Shown: positions 48,001 through 61,160 of the stretch, piece after piece
Position numbering within the stretch: the stretch's first letter is position 1
How the letters are laid out: each line of letters starts with the position of its first letter
Assembly: GCA_030435675.1 (NCBI GenBank)
Contig: CM059625.1
Coordinates: forward strand, 1,674,001 to 1,738,000
Direction: 5' to 3'
DNA length: 64,000 bases
DNA from: Steinernema hermaphroditum
Lineage: Eukaryota > Nematoda > Chromadorea > Rhabditida > Steinernematidae
Position numbers and translations under genes: made by a program
The notes under the pieces: generated by a model
Database searches by the model: none
Told to the model about the DNA's origin: nothing
Seen by the model: only the letters and a program-made list of their open reading frames with translations

Positions 48001-49352
48001 GGACCAACGTTCATCAATCGCGATTCACGTTATGAAATTGGTTGTGACAAGCGATCTGTGCCACTTGGCGACAGCAATCATATCTTTCGAGTTTAATTCG
48101 GTTATTTTGAAAGTGACGTTGTGGTATGATACTAAAAACGAAAATTGCACTTGAACTACCGTAGTCATTTCGTTTGAATTAGTGAACAATTTTCAGTATA
48201 TTCCACAGAAAGTTTTTCGGTCCATCCGGTTTATCAGTAATGACTAACAGCAACGTTTCTACGGAATGCGCGTTAGATCTCTGAAACGTGCTCCATGATA
48301 TTTTCCCGTCCAAGCTGCCCGTCTCGTTTTTCTCGTTTATCTTCGAACTCTGCGTTTGTGTCTCTATTTTCGGATCATCGTTCACCAATCTTAAAGCGTT
48401 ATGTTTAATTAATGGTGACAGGACAACCTATGGCATACGGTAGCATTAGTCGCGTTTGTATTGGTCTCATTCACATATTCTGTGCAAATGATGATGTAAC
48501 ATGGAATGATGCAAAGAATGCTTCCCAATTTCAGTTTTCAGGTAATTTCTCAGAATTCGTCATTTTAAGGAGACCGATGTAGCATAGCAAAACAGATATG
48601 AATCATTATGTGAGTAATCAGAAGTGTTACAAAACATTACACAACGCAATTTCCGGAAAGATGTGTTCTCGGCTTAGGATTTATCAAGCTGCTTCAACTG
48701 TGTTCCTGTCTGGTTGAGGCACGTTCGCGAATGGCGGTCGCATATAGCTTTGCGTACACGTTCATGCATTTGAGCGAGCATGAACAAGGGAATAACCAGC
48801 TGGCGCCAAGCAATACGGCATCCGTTATGATGTACTAGCCTAATATCCTTTCTGCACATCTTATTCTAGGCCCTTGTCTCCAAAAATGTGATGAAATCCC
48901 CCTTTTTCGTACAATACTTCCGGCGCATCGACCATGTTTACGTAACATGGACGCGCGGAACGGTGCGCCTTTCGGAACCGTCAAGATTATCGGTCAGACG
49001 CCAAAGCGACTCAAATTAGGACTTCGCGAACGAGCATCGCCCGGGGTGCACAATTTTGCGCCGGCGGCCATTAATAGTCAATTTCGTTGTAACTAACACC
49101 GCAGCCATTCGTTCATCTCTAATCTTTGGATCGTCATCGTTCGTCTCCCTCTTGCCTAACCGACGATAGGCTGCGTTTCGCGCACGCGACGCATAAAATG
49201 TTAGAGGATGACTTTCACTGTATCGATATCAGACAACTATCTGACACATCACCGTTTCCGCCGCCCACTCATAAATAAAAGACGCGTGCGCCTATTAGTC
49301 GCCCTCTTTTCAGAGAGTTCAACTCGCTTCGGTTCGTTTCCGGTGCTCGACG
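45086..49352. other. Intergenic 4.3 kb between U2A' and SLC2-like genes
   Basis: AATAAA at 45449-45454 may be the mog-2 polyadenylation site. The small frame 45301-45441 (46 codons, starting MASYYFELPGKG) follows an acceptor-like TACAG but is not recognised. 46980-47470 is a GC-rich island with open frames on both strands and no domain. 48900-49250 is GC-rich and probably the promoter of the next gene, with an acceptor CTCTTTTCAG ending at about 49314. The rest is AT-rich and unremarkable. Confidence 0.4.
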
Positions 49353-52300
49353 ATGGCCTCGATCCCGATTTATATGCTATCGATAGCCTTGTGCTTAAGC
49401 GCAGGATTTCAGCAGGGCTATGTTGCTTCCGTACTCAATCAACCTTATTTGGCAATTGAGTCCTTCATCAATGAGAGTTGGATAGAACGCACCGGTACGC
49501 CGATTAATTCGAATACTTTGGTGAGTTGACCTTCCGTTGAAATCTGTTATCAAAAGGCTGTCTGTGGTTAGGATGATTGTATCACTTATGCAAGCCATTT
49601 TTATGCCAAGAGATGCTTAGTCATAGGACCTTACAATAACACCATTTCGGGCAAGCTTAGCGTACGTAAAAATGGGTATCTTAAACGGAAAAACAAAGTG
49701 ATTGGAGAAGATATGTTAAGAAACAATTGGGAAACGTGTTAGCTGGAATTTCTGTGCAAGGGGTGATTATACCAAATGACTAAAATCGGCTTAGACAATC
49801 TATAGGTAGAGCTTCATGCACGCGCTTCCCATCGCTCCTTGTGCAGTCCACCCCAACAATTTTCTGAACTTCATGGACCGGTTCCGCTGTGTACCTAGCA
49901 AGTCTATTTATGGAAACCGTTCGGTCATTGAAAACATTTTTCGTGCATACAAAAAGCACGGCCGTTTAACGACTGACGCGGCTGGTTGCACAATATGTGA
50001 TTGCTTATCAACTCTTTCAAAATAATGGAAGTAAAAGTATCCACATTACTGTTGAACTGCAAATTATCCCTAGATACTGATAGATGACCGGTTGTAAGGG
50101 AAAAGAAACAACTTGGCCGATCATAAAGGATTGTTATCAGATCTTCTAAAAATCATTAAAACTTCCATTTTAGAACGTGATATGGGCCAGCCTCAATATC
50201 TGTTTCCCATTGGCCACCATCCTCGGACAGTTCCTCGCCGCCTACCTCTGCCAAACGATCGGCCGCAAGAAGACGGCCCTTGTCGCGACGGGACTGTACG
50301 TGCCGGGAGCATTGGTCTCCTACCTCGCCCGCAGCATGAGTCCCTATTTCGAAGCACTTTTCGTTGGCCGGTTTATTTGGTCAGTGGCCATCGGAATCAA
50401 CACTGTCAACGCCACCGTCTGGATCGTTGAGTGTGCGCCTGTTAAGCATCGTGGCCGCATGGCTGCCATGCAAGAAGTCTTCATGGCCACCGGAAGTCTA
50501 CTAACTCAAGCTCTCGGTGTGCCCTTTTCCTCCGAAAGTCTTTGGCATTATATGTTCATGCCACCGTTGGCCATTTCTGCCGTATCTTTCGTTATCTTCT
50601 GTCTCCTGCGCGATTCCCCTCAATCGCTGCTCAAAGAAAAGGACGGCTTCCTGAAAGCTCGCAAGTCTCTGGCATCGTATCATGGAACCGACGAAAACGA
50701 TCCTACTCTTGAATCGGAACTTCTTCTCTGCCAGAGCAAAACCGAGCGCAAACCATCGGCACCAGCGTTGCACAAGGACAACATCTCATGTAATCATGAC
50801 GGCATAACCGTAATGTTCAAGCCGTGGACGGCCAACGATCCCGTTTCCAAAGTTATCCGTCATGCGGCATGGTTAGGAGTCATGGTTAAGGTAGGTATTA
50901 CATTTTGGCTTACGTAGTTATTTCTTGTTTTTTCTACATTTGAAATGTATTGGGATCCTGTTACGGCGTACTCAATGGAAAACAAGTTCTTATGCCACCA
51001 AGATTTTAGTGCACATATTACTAAAATTAGATTTGGTTCTTTCTGCAAATTGAGGTTGTGAAGAGTGTACTTCAGTCATATCCCAAGCGAGGAATTCATA
51101 AAGGACCATACAGGCGTGAAAATCTATTTTTTCGCAAGAAATGTTTAATTTACGACACATCTCGTAACTATGAATGTGCCGCCACAGTTGCCTATGCCGA
51201 AAAACCAGTAGCGCCGGAAGTCGTCGGAAATGTGCAACGAAACGCATGAAACGTTCTCTCTTAATCGACTAATTAATCGTGCTAGGCAAACAGGGCGCTT
51301 ATTATATCAAAGAACCGGAAATGCGCGAAGAACAAAGAGCCCGGTTACCAGACTTTCGTCGTTTGCGTCATCAATCATTTCCGCCGGCGCAAAACACTTT
51401 CCACGGACATTACTTCATCAATCACTTCGGTGGTGGTGTCGTAAACTATATACTGTTTTGGGGTTATTAATGGCAGAAAGAAAAAAACATCCTGGAGGTA
51501 TGGGGATTCGAACCCCAGCCCTCTCGCATGCTAAGCGAGCGCTCTACCCCTGAGCTATACCCCCATGTGTATGGTTGCATTGATGTTTGTGCTATTTTAG
51601 ACGTACGAAAACAAACACTACAATCGAAATTACACTATTAAAGTTTGAGATCTTTTACGTTTCAGATCGCCTATGTGTTCACTGGTGCTCGTTGCCTACG
51701 CGCCTACAGTACCTTCGTCTTGCACAGCATGTCCGGCTGGTCGCTAGATAACGCTCTCTTCGGCTCCTTCCTGATCGGCCTTCTTCGCCTACCAATCACC
51801 ATGATCCCCGTCTTGTTCGTCGACAAAGTCGGCCGTCGTCCTCTAATCATTGGAAGCACGGCTATCTCACTTCTGTCTCTACTGGTGGTCCTTGTTTCCA
51901 TCGAAAATGCCCCAGAATGGAAGGTAAGCGTCGCACTATATCCTGCTTTCCTAACGCATACAGCAAAAATTAGATTTTGCTTGTGATATGCCAGTGGTTT
52001 GTGCCCAACATATAGCCATTATTTTCCAGATGGCATCCCTTATCGGTCTCGCGGTGCTCCTTCTTATTAACGCCTGTGGGATAGGATCCGTTTCTCGCTT
52101 CTACGCAGCCGAGCTGGTACCTCGTAACCTGCTCCTGAAATCAGTGTCTATTCTTGCCATCTTCGAAGCAATCATGAAGATCGTCGTCGAGTTCTCCTTC
52201 TATCCGCTCGCTAATTTGGTAAGTAATCGACGAGAGACGACCAAATCATCAATTATATCAAAAATTATAGATCGGCGCCTCATCATTGATGATGTTTTTG

Positions 52301-52438
52301 CTACCAACCGGCCTCTTCATCATCTTCATGTGTTACTACTGTCCAGAAACCAGCGGGCGCCCTGTTAACGAAGTGCTCGACTCGGTGGCTAGACAGAAAA
52401 ACATCAAAGTCTCATTTACGAACACAGTCATAGTATGA
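49353..52438 (+). CDS. SLC2-like major facilitator transporter with altered sugar motifs
   Basis: Five exons, all phase 0: 49353-49520, 50174-50890, 51666-51923, 52030-52218 and 52271-52438. The product is 499 residues with about 12 membrane segments. Sugar-transporter signatures present are GFQQGYVASVLNQP in helix 1, IGRKKTALV after helix 2, IVECAPVKHRGRM after helix 4, DKVGRRPLI after helix 8 and PETSGRP after helix 12. The helix 7 QQLSG motif is missing (the place reads YVFTGARCL), and the helix 10 GPxxxPW segment reads GIGSVSRFYAAEL, so hexose transport is doubtful. Trans-splicing at the acceptor about 38 bases upstream is likely. AATAAA lies at 52509-52514. Intron 3 holds an antisense tRNA-Ala and a possible nested gene. 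Confidence 0.9.
51141..51470 (+). CDS. Possible small nested gene in transporter intron 3
   Basis: From about 51290 to the TAA at 51468-51470, a frame reads GAYYIKEPEMREEQRARLPDF, then basic residues and HGHYFINHFGGGVVNYILFWGY. Its regular composition looks coding, unlike most frames around it. Upstream, 51165-51231 reads ECAATVAYAEKPVAPEVVGN in a frame that joins in phase through a donor at 51232 and an acceptor ending at 51292. An ATG at 51141 gives a mitochondrial-type leader (MFNLRHIS) only if one extra base is ignored. An alternative acceptor at 51285 and ATG at 51174 give an intact 80-residue protein with a Cys/Arg-rich start. The product may be a small mitochondrial protein. It could be a live gene, a frameshifted pseudogene, or chance; the family is not recognised. 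Confidence 0.4.
51493..51564 (-). tRNA. tRNA-Ala (anticodon AGC), intronic and antisense
   Basis: Base-for-base identical to the tRNA-Ala at 11667-11738, with the same AGC anticodon and full cloverleaf. On its strand it is followed by a run of T (Pol III terminator). It sits in intron 3 of the plus-strand transporter gene, opposite in direction, 22 bases beyond the stop of the possible nested gene. Flanking sequences of the two tRNA copies are unrelated. Confidence 0.97.
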
Positions 52439-55400
52439 CATTGAATCGAAATTCGGCAACAGTATATCACAGTTTAATTAAGTTCTACACGGGTTGTACG
52501 CCTTTTAAAATAAATGAATGACTCTCAAATCAGGATGTGTCGGCCTGGATAATAGCGTACAGCGGTGAATTAAGAGAATACAATGTGATCTTTCCGCGGT
52601 ATTCGTGACCGTTGGTGTGGAAATATGATTGAACTGTGGGATCATTAATGCACTAGCGACACTTCTAATATCAAGTGTATATTTTTTTTTGCTGAATTCT
52701 TTTTATTCTGCTGAATGAATGATGATGAATGAAACGGCAATCGTGCCAACGGGAAACAGAAATTGGAGGTGGCCATATGGAATCTCAAGTATCTTAGTAT
52801 ACTTTCAATGAATTAAAAAATTGATGGATTTCATGAGGAACAATTTTTTTCAAACATTTTTCCCAAGCTCAATCATTTTTTCCCATTTTTTTCCATTTCA
52901 TTAAATGTATGTAGTTCGCTGGGACATATGGCCGTGAAAGTTGACTTCCTCCTAAATCTCCTTCCGCATTTTTTAGAAATACGATTTTCTACATTTGATC
53001 TTTTGTCATGTTTCGTCTACAATTCTATTGTCACCACTTAATGTATTCATACATTTTAGTCATATTGTCCTCGGAAGGGTATTATAGTTTGGGCGACAGT
53101 GACAAAGATCATAAGCACAACTAGAATGAGTTATTTGTTTGTGTTCAAGTCTACAACACTGAAGACAATGAATATAGAGATCGAACCATCCAATGAAGAA
53201 CTATAGAGAAAATCAAAGAGCATAGTGTTCTAAACAGTCTGCGTTTCATCAATCACGTGTAATGATCATGGTGGTCTTTTAATGCTATTTAAAATAATGA
53301 ATCGCTCCAAGCTTAATGTAGATGTCTACACAATACCGTTTTGTACATAAATAGTGTTCTTGGTAGGCCAACGATATGTTCTGCAGAAAACTGTCGACCA
53401 AATGAATAGTTACAGCGGTTCCAGGCACCTATTGCGTCTCAATCGGTGGCATTGGACGTCTTTAGTTAATAGAGATCAACATTTGGAATCTTGTGCTCTG
53501 TTCGACAGCTTAAACGATGTTCTACTTGAAGAGTTTGTGGCCTTACTGAGTTTACCGCCAATAATTTCCTTAGCATCTGCTTATGTTGAATGAGTTTCTG
53601 TGATATAACTTTGCATTCGCAAGGTACTTATCTGTGTGAAGGTCCCTCTTCTGAATGTTTTCCGAAACCTATAACCTCTGATAAGTGCCGGCGATGCTCG
53701 ACCTACATAATCACATAACCACACACTTCTTTGCCAACGTCCGTTCCTGGAACCACTCTGTAATGGCGCCATAAATTTCGTCGGTGCCGCACATTTCGTG
53801 AAGTATATTCATTAAACTATTCCCAATCTTCAATATAAGGAAGTGACGAATGGCTGTTTAGCGGAACTAAACGTTCTCGTTGGCCAAAGTTTAACGAGAA
53901 TCACCGCAATTTGGCTATTTCGGTGCCATAACTCCGCGCTTTATGGTTTCGCATAAATGCGTCGGCGCCGAGAACAGAGAACAATCACGTGCTCTTCTGT
54001 GATGATGTTGTTATAGAGCTTAAATGCACACGATGACGACAATGCACGAACGATGCCATTTCCTTGTCCGTTATATGGTATCCGCGCCCTTGATGTGATC
54101 GTTGACTTCAGGTGGGCGAGCAAATGACAGCCGACTGCACGCAAAGAAAAAGGTCGACCGGAGACGACACTCGACCCGTGCGTTATGAACCTTTTCCTTA
54201 TTCTTAAAGCGGTTTTTTGAGTAACTGGTGCACATGAGGTTATTTTGCAATTTGATGTGATGTGGGAAGTGGTGAAAATTTGAACTCTTAATGAATACTA
54301 AACATGTCTGCTTGAGAAAGTGTAAGGTTCGACTCCATAAGAATAAAAAATACTTATTATACAACGATCCGATCACCCAATCAGCTAATGTTTTGCGGAA
54401 GCTGATGACCTTCTATGTAATCATCGGTCCTCAAAAGACACCGACACATTTGCCAAGAAACACTAGACATTCCCGAACATTGGTTTACACCTAGTTGCAG
54501 AACAATTCCCACAACGAGTACCCAGGTGCTTTTTTAGGTTGCCCCACGACCTAACACCGAAACACAGTGATCACCTGTTTTCATATATTTCATTCTCGAA
54601 ATCACTTCTTTCATTCACGATTTATGCCTTTCGCATTCCCCACTTAAATAAACGAAAGCAAAATGCGCTTTTTCTCCGTGAACGATCCCATTAACCTTCG
54701 ATTTGATGCTTGTGACTTCATGCTATAAATGTCGTTCAAGTGTTTGTCAATAGTTATGAGGAAGTGCTTATCGATGGTACGTGACGTTTGCGCGAAGTAC
54801 ATAGGTTAATGAGTGTCAATATATGCGGTAAACAATTTTTTCACACTTCCTTATGGGCTCAATGTGAATGAGCTTCTAAAAATAGTTGTGTTTCCACGCT
54901 GCAATCGTAACAGTTTTCCGTGTTTTTGGGTAATTAGTGCAATAAGCTTGAGCTCTAGTAAATGAGCCCACACATCGAATTGATTTCGCCACTGTTGTGA
55001 CCGCATGATGCTGTTTGTTAGAGATTAATTGTCATCTGAACGATTGCCTTTGTTACGTTACCGTAGATATACATGAACAAAACACTCATATTCCACTACA
55101 GCCACATAAGACCGTATATTTCTAATTTGATCCAAAAATCAGCTGTTTATTTCAGGCTTTTGAGATTCTCGCTTATTTGTACTGTAGACCTCTCTTAATA
55201 TTAACTGACTGGAACTTGTTTCTTTCCGGAACGAACGGTATCGGTTTAGGTTCTATGGAGCTTGTCAGAAGTCGGATCTAAATTTAATGAACCTAAGCGA
55301 ACAATCCTATAGCTGAAGCGCAACAGTGTTCACATACAGCAAAAGTTTGACCAAAGTTGTGCCGACTCCTGAAAAATCCTTTCAAGGAACTGTTTAATCA

Positions 55401-55860
55401 GTCTGATGTCAATACAAACTGACTTTTATAAATGTTTCTAAGTGATTCCACATGGGGGTTCAGAGATCTGTATGGGAAGAATCACTTTTGTGATCATCCG
55501 CGATAAAAAAATTCAATCAGACCCTCTAAGGGGACGTTGAATCTTTGCTATTGTTGTAATAATATTGATAACGTTCATTCGACCATTTGATGGCTCCTCA
55601 TCGAGACCATTTCGAATTTTCCGCAGCGATCTTTGTACGACGAAATTTTCTTTATCGTTAACTACGATCAACGGTTTATTGTAGGTTCCAACTTCGCTAT
55701 GAATCTTAGCAGGTCACTGTTAGCAGCATATTCGCCTTTTAGGAACGTAACGATCAACTGTAGTTAAGACATCACACACATAAGCCCTTATTGTTGCTTC
55801 CCCCGGTAGCTTTCCGACCTGTGTTGTGCATTGACGACAACAACACGGGGATTAAACATC

Positions 55861-55881
55861 GGCGGATCATAACGATCCGCC
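55861..55881. other. Short perfect hairpin GGCGGATC/GATCCGCC
   Basis: Eight-base arms GGCGGATC and GATCCGCC are separated by five bases. There is no adjacent gene or T-run, so the role is unknown; it may be a protein-binding palindrome or chance. Confidence 0.5.
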
Positions 55882-58800
55882 AGATTAGCGAAATAGCTTC
55901 TTTGCGCGTGATTCAACGGCGCCGACGACTGTTCCGATCTTCGGTTCCTCCTCGGAAATCAGGAACGCAGTCAATCAAGAAATTGCATCTCGAGAGGACT
56001 TTTAAAGATGGCTCCGATTAAGAACGGCCTTTCTGGGTAGTGCTAATGCAACTGATATTTGTTGACCGCTCTCTTATGAACTATGAACACAGAAAAAACA
56101 TCTCCTTGTTTAAACGATCGAGGACTACACTTCCGGACACAGTGCATAGAGCAACGGAAACTAATGCTCCAGCATTTGTATGTCTAGGATTCCATTTGGA
56201 AACATGCAATTGGCTACAACCTTGCAGTTTCTTTGCGAAATGGGCAACTTGTTTTATGTGATTAATCAGTACAATTACTCGAAAAGTAAACTTCAGCGAA
56301 TTAGACAATAGAAAAAGGATGGCAATAAAAAAGTCTTTTGTGCCACCGCAAAATTTAAGCACATCAAAAAAAGCGTATTTACTTAATGATAGCAAATGGC
56401 GCGACAGCAGAATCGCTTCGAAGGTCACTCTTCTATGATAATGCGTCTCCTTTACATACCGAATATTGGAACGAAACACTCATCTGTGATACTGTGTTGA
56501 AAGATCAGAATTTTTAAAGCCTATAAAATAACTATTTTAAGTAGCTTATAAGGTCAGAATATATACAAGGTGTTCGGGATGGGCTGCATTTGAGATGAAT
56601 TGAACTCAGGTGATTAAAACTTTGCTGGAATATGGTCATCAGCAATACGGGAGAGCAGCAACGCTACCACTGAAACATGATTCCCTCTTCGGGTCCGCTT
56701 TAAATAAGGGGCATCAGCTTAAGACCAGTCTGCATGTTAGGTCCTACAGATCTATAGAAATTTGCGTAATTTACATGTAAGTGACATTAAATGTCTTCGA
56801 AATTTACCGGCCATGGAACGGCCGATCACATACTGTTCCTTTTATGATTAACATTGTGTTCCCAAACCTGATCTGAACTATTCACTGCTGAGCGAAAATT
56901 CAGAACAAAGATCACCATAAGCATTGTAAGTTCATTTCGTCTGTACAATCACACTCACTCTTCATGCACTCAAATTCTCTTCTTTGTTCCGGTCCCTAAA
57001 ACTGTTTCTGCGCACCAGCTCGCTCAATGAAAATGGCGACGTTGACGTTTCCCTTTCCTGTAACATGAGATTACGCAACAGAGCTGATTACATTCCACGA
57101 CATTACATGACACGTTTATTATTCTCTCCAGCTTATATCAGTACGGAGAACGCGGCGTTACACTTTCTTCTTAAAGTCTGTTATGGCTAGATAAACACAT
57201 CGAGGAAGTAGAAAACAGACCTGTCAATCAGTCTAATGAATTATTAAGCGTTCTTCGAACTTTGTTGCAGGCACAAAAGCTTAATGAAGTGTGTAATGTA
57301 ATGCATTTAATGAGGCGTGTAAAATCAACAACTCTTTGAAACATTAGGCAGAGGGCGAAGTCCTTCGCATCTTTGCCCGATTTAACCGTATAATCACGGT
57401 GTCGTCAACTGCTTAACCCTTCAAGATAGGACAACTCAATCATGTAAGTAGATGACATGATAAGAAGAAGCGTTCGTTGAATTGTTGTTTGATTAATCTG
57501 CTCACAGTCGGAACACTTTCGTTCTGTTCGTCGATGAAGGACAAAGATTAACTATGACACCAGTGGTATTCATGGAAAAAACAGATATTTCTTATGAGGC
57601 CAAAAAACCGCATCCAATAACTGTTGGCATTTTCATGTACAAACGATACAAGAAACGTTTAGAATAAATACATATTGAAATATATTTAAAAATTCAATAA
57701 CTATGGCTGGGCGCTTTTCAGTGCACATGTGCTTAAGTCACTCTCCTGGACACGTTCTTCCTTGTGCCATACAATTCCGGATTGTGTCTGTCTGTTGCGT
57801 CTACGTAGGTCTTCATTCGCAACTACGTCACAAAGTTTAAATTGTACGCAGCATTAAGTTTTTCGATTTCTTCCTCGAAATTCGTTACTTCCATTTTTCA
57901 GCCTGTGACTGATGCAAAATTTAGCATGACAGTGGCGTACTCATTGGAGTCGTCTTAAAGAATACGCTTTTTTTAGACTCCGAGTCAATGTGGAAGAAGC
58001 AACTAATTTGCGGTGATCGATGATCTTGTGGTTTGAGCAAAACGTTCGAAGGCGAAAATTTGCAATCGCTGGGCACCATAGCTGTCAGACACAGATGAGT
58101 TTATAAGTGCAAAACAGCTGTGCAAACTACATGTTGTCAACAACAGACTCTGCAGGCAAGAACTTTTTGCTTCCTCATAGAGTCTGTCTCGGACATAAGA
58201 CACTTTTTGTATCGCACCCGAACATAGAACAACGCATTTATTTGATATCAAGAACATGCCGTTTGACCCACTAATTCTCAAAGAGATAATATAGGCCAGT
58301 TCATCGTTAGAAAATTTTCAGACATATCACCGATTTATGAATAAAAAAGCTTTCTCCTATGTGCTTTCTCCTTTCTCGTATGTGCTTTCTCCTAAAGAGG
58401 TTCCTCACTCTTGAAGCACATAAAAGATAAGTCCCTCAGCATGATGACCTGTACATATGTGTACTTCAATCACGCGAAGTGTTTCAACGATTTTTCGAAG
58501 CTTCCGATCGTGCTAATTAAGCGTGTTTTTTTGTCTGCGGAACACGGAAGTCTTCGCAGGGCAGCAAATGTAACCGCGTGTCAAGAAATCAAAACGTGAG
58601 GAGTTGAGATGGAAAAAATGTGCGAGAGCACATAATCGGATTAGTTCGTTGAAAAAAACTGCATGAGAAGTTTTTTAGTGAATTAAGGTGAACGAGGAAG
58701 TGGAAAGTACACAAAGATTTAGGATGAACTAAGTGTCTGGATCGAGTGGTTGGATCACTAATGCCAAAGTGGCGTAGATCTGGAGAGTATACTCATATCT

Positions 58801-59879
58801 TTTTCAGCAGTTAACGTACTAAACATTCGCGATAAGAGCCAAAATAGTGAAACTCCAGCATTATGGTTTTTCGGACATATTACTATCAGAATATGAACAT
58901 ATTGTTGACTTTTAAAATTTTTAAACACAGTTCTTCTGGCTATCCAGATCCTTTTTAAATTTCCTTGCTCGGCGGACATAGTGCAATTGGTCGTTTTTTT
59001 TTGGTGCATCAACTGAGTTCTCTTCACATCTAGGATGTATTTATAAAAAAATGTAGGAAACTGAGACAAATGTCACAGTTCACAATGGGTCTAAAGACCA
59101 TGTTCCTTTTTATCGACAAGGACAAATTTCTTTCAGTGTGGTCGCCCTGGTGATGTAATAAGCGAACCACAATTTCTTTTGATCGCAACCAGGTTGACCT
59201 TTGCGGCTGGTTTGAATTCGGACAATTGAGCCGGTGCCAGTCGTACTCATGCACAAGACAAGTACACATTCTTGGAAGTGAGCGGAAATATGAAATATTC
59301 TTTTTTTCAAAAACCATAAGGAAATTTGTTCAGATCATGGTCGATTGGAAAGCTAGTAGATTTCTGTGTTTGATGAGACCTTGAAAAAGCATCGATCAGT
59401 CTGCACCGGAAATATTTACAAATTTGCACTTTCGGACTTTCATAGTACTTTCTGCAACGAGGCCATTCACTTAGCGTACAGTTCTCAGAAAAGATTGACG
59501 ATATGATGATGCAATTTTAATGACAATTGGCCGTAATAACAAGGAAGTTGCCCTTTATTTCTTAAAATATGACGTGAGAACTGTCATTCCTGTATACGGA
59601 AGTGATGCTTTGTTTTTCTTGGTGATCATTATGTGTTGTGTGGAAAGCCAATTATGGCATAACAATAATATTCGGCTGTACTGATCTGCGCTCGTACCTA
59701 CGAAAACAATACCAATAAAAACGCTGAAAATAGCCTTGTGATCATCGCTTAGTACGTGACGAATTTGAATTGACAAGAAAAGAGTTCTCAACAGGACTTC
59801 GGTTTTTTTTATTTGAATTCTGCTCATATTAAAGGCTTCTCTCTTGTCTCGTATGTATGTACAAGAAAACACGAATCAC

Positions 59880-60290
59880 AGCATAGACGTTGACCTTCTT
59901 ATGCGTTCTGCTGACTACAGTAACCCGAATCACCGTCTCATCAAGATGCTCATCACCACCACCCACACGTACCATCCTGAAACATAAAAAAAACGCTCCA
60001 ACTCCGAAATTCCGAAGCGCCACCAGATCCCACTTCAACCGCTGTGCTTCTTTATTTGAATGAGGTCTTCGCCTGTTTCACTAGCAAAAGCCGGCGAATA
60101 TTCTCTACAACACCGACGTCTGCGCTGGCTGGAAGATGGAATCCCGTTCTGCCTGCTGTGCCACGCCGACGCGCCTCGACGGGATTCAGTCTTATCAGAA
60201 CGTAGGAGAATAATGGTAAAAACACAACCGAAACAGTTGCGGTAAAAATTGTATTGCTCGTGTGGAGAACTGTTATATATGTCATGTATA
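59880..60290 (-). other. GC-rich segment with unresolved coding-like frames
   Basis: The minus strand from about 60210 to 60054 reads NPVEARRRGTAGRTGFHLP and then ASADVGVVENIRRLLLVKQA before a stop overlapped by AATAAA. Another frame over the same DNA is also open. Further left, after a strong acceptor ATGTTTCAG, a frame begins MVRVGGGDEHLDETVIRV. Composition suggests exons of an unidentified gene or a decayed one, but the phases do not give a single model and no family is recognised. Confidence 0.25.
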
Positions 60291-61160
60291 TGGACGGTCA
60301 CTTCAAGTCATACAGATTTAATGAGCCGTTCATATAAGTATGAGTTTTATTACCACGTTCAGGTGTGTCCAAGAGGCACTCGATTATAGGTTTTGTAGAT
60401 TTTATGAAGCCAAATATCTAATGTTTTCTGTTGTCCCAAATATTCTGTTCGACTCTCAATAAGACGATTAGGATGTTGATAGCATTTCACTCCTTATACC
60501 ACTGAATTCTTGTCTGATTTCTACTTTCTTTCCCCTTATCAAGAAAGGCTAATGTGTTCCGTGTTTTTTATGGCGTACCACCTAAAAACGGCACGCAATA
60601 AAATGACTTTAAAACGAGGCTAGACATTTTCACCTTAAAAAGCGGCACAAATGTGGAGCGGAAAAAAAATGCGGAACTTCCTTAGGTCTTTAAGAAAAAT
60701 GAATGACCATATGAGAGTTGCCCATTTTTCTCCAAAAAAATGAGCGTGCAGTGAGTAGACATTTCTTCAGCTAATCGCTTAGTAATGCTAAAATTAGCTT
60801 CCCTGTGTATATCCCTTTCCAAAGGAGATTTCTCAATTTCTTTCGTTATTAAGCTCACCCATATCCATAAAGAACCGTATTAATTTTATAGATGGGATAA
60901 TCCAAGATGTTGTATTTATAGAAAACGGTTGTTTAGGAAAGCATGGGCTGCACATAACGAAAATTTGTAGAGTCTCAGCCATATTTTTCAGATCCTGGTT
61001 TCATACATCACACATAATATAAAACTTGGACCTTCGCAGCTCCCTTGAGAATGCTATCATCTCCCAAAACATCTAGCTATGTGCTATTTCCGATCTTCAT
61101 CGACTGCGGGACGTAGCAAAGGCTATCGACTATCGAAATGTAGGGAAGGAGCTCGGACCA

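Larger units (their letters stand above)
52439..61160. other. Gene-poor 8.7 kb, no gene recognised
   Basis: AT-rich DNA with only short frames. A GC-richer patch at 53800-54180 resembles the control-type islands on the left. A B-box-like GGTTCGACTCC at about 54327 lacks a cloverleaf. A CTTTCTCCT...GTG unit is repeated in tandem near 58352-58393. At 59880-60290 the minus strand has coding-like frames but no coherent model. The end at 56575, AAGGTGTTCGGGATGGG, faintly recalls a mariner terminus without a partner. Confidence 0.4.

Noticed and set aside
54300..54360. Possible tRNA around GGTTCGACTCC
   Set aside because: Only the B-box-like sequence is present; no cloverleaf stems can be drawn around it.
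56570..56600. Possible second mariner end (AAGGTGTTCGGGATGGG)
   Set aside because: No matching inverted end and no transposase remnants nearby.
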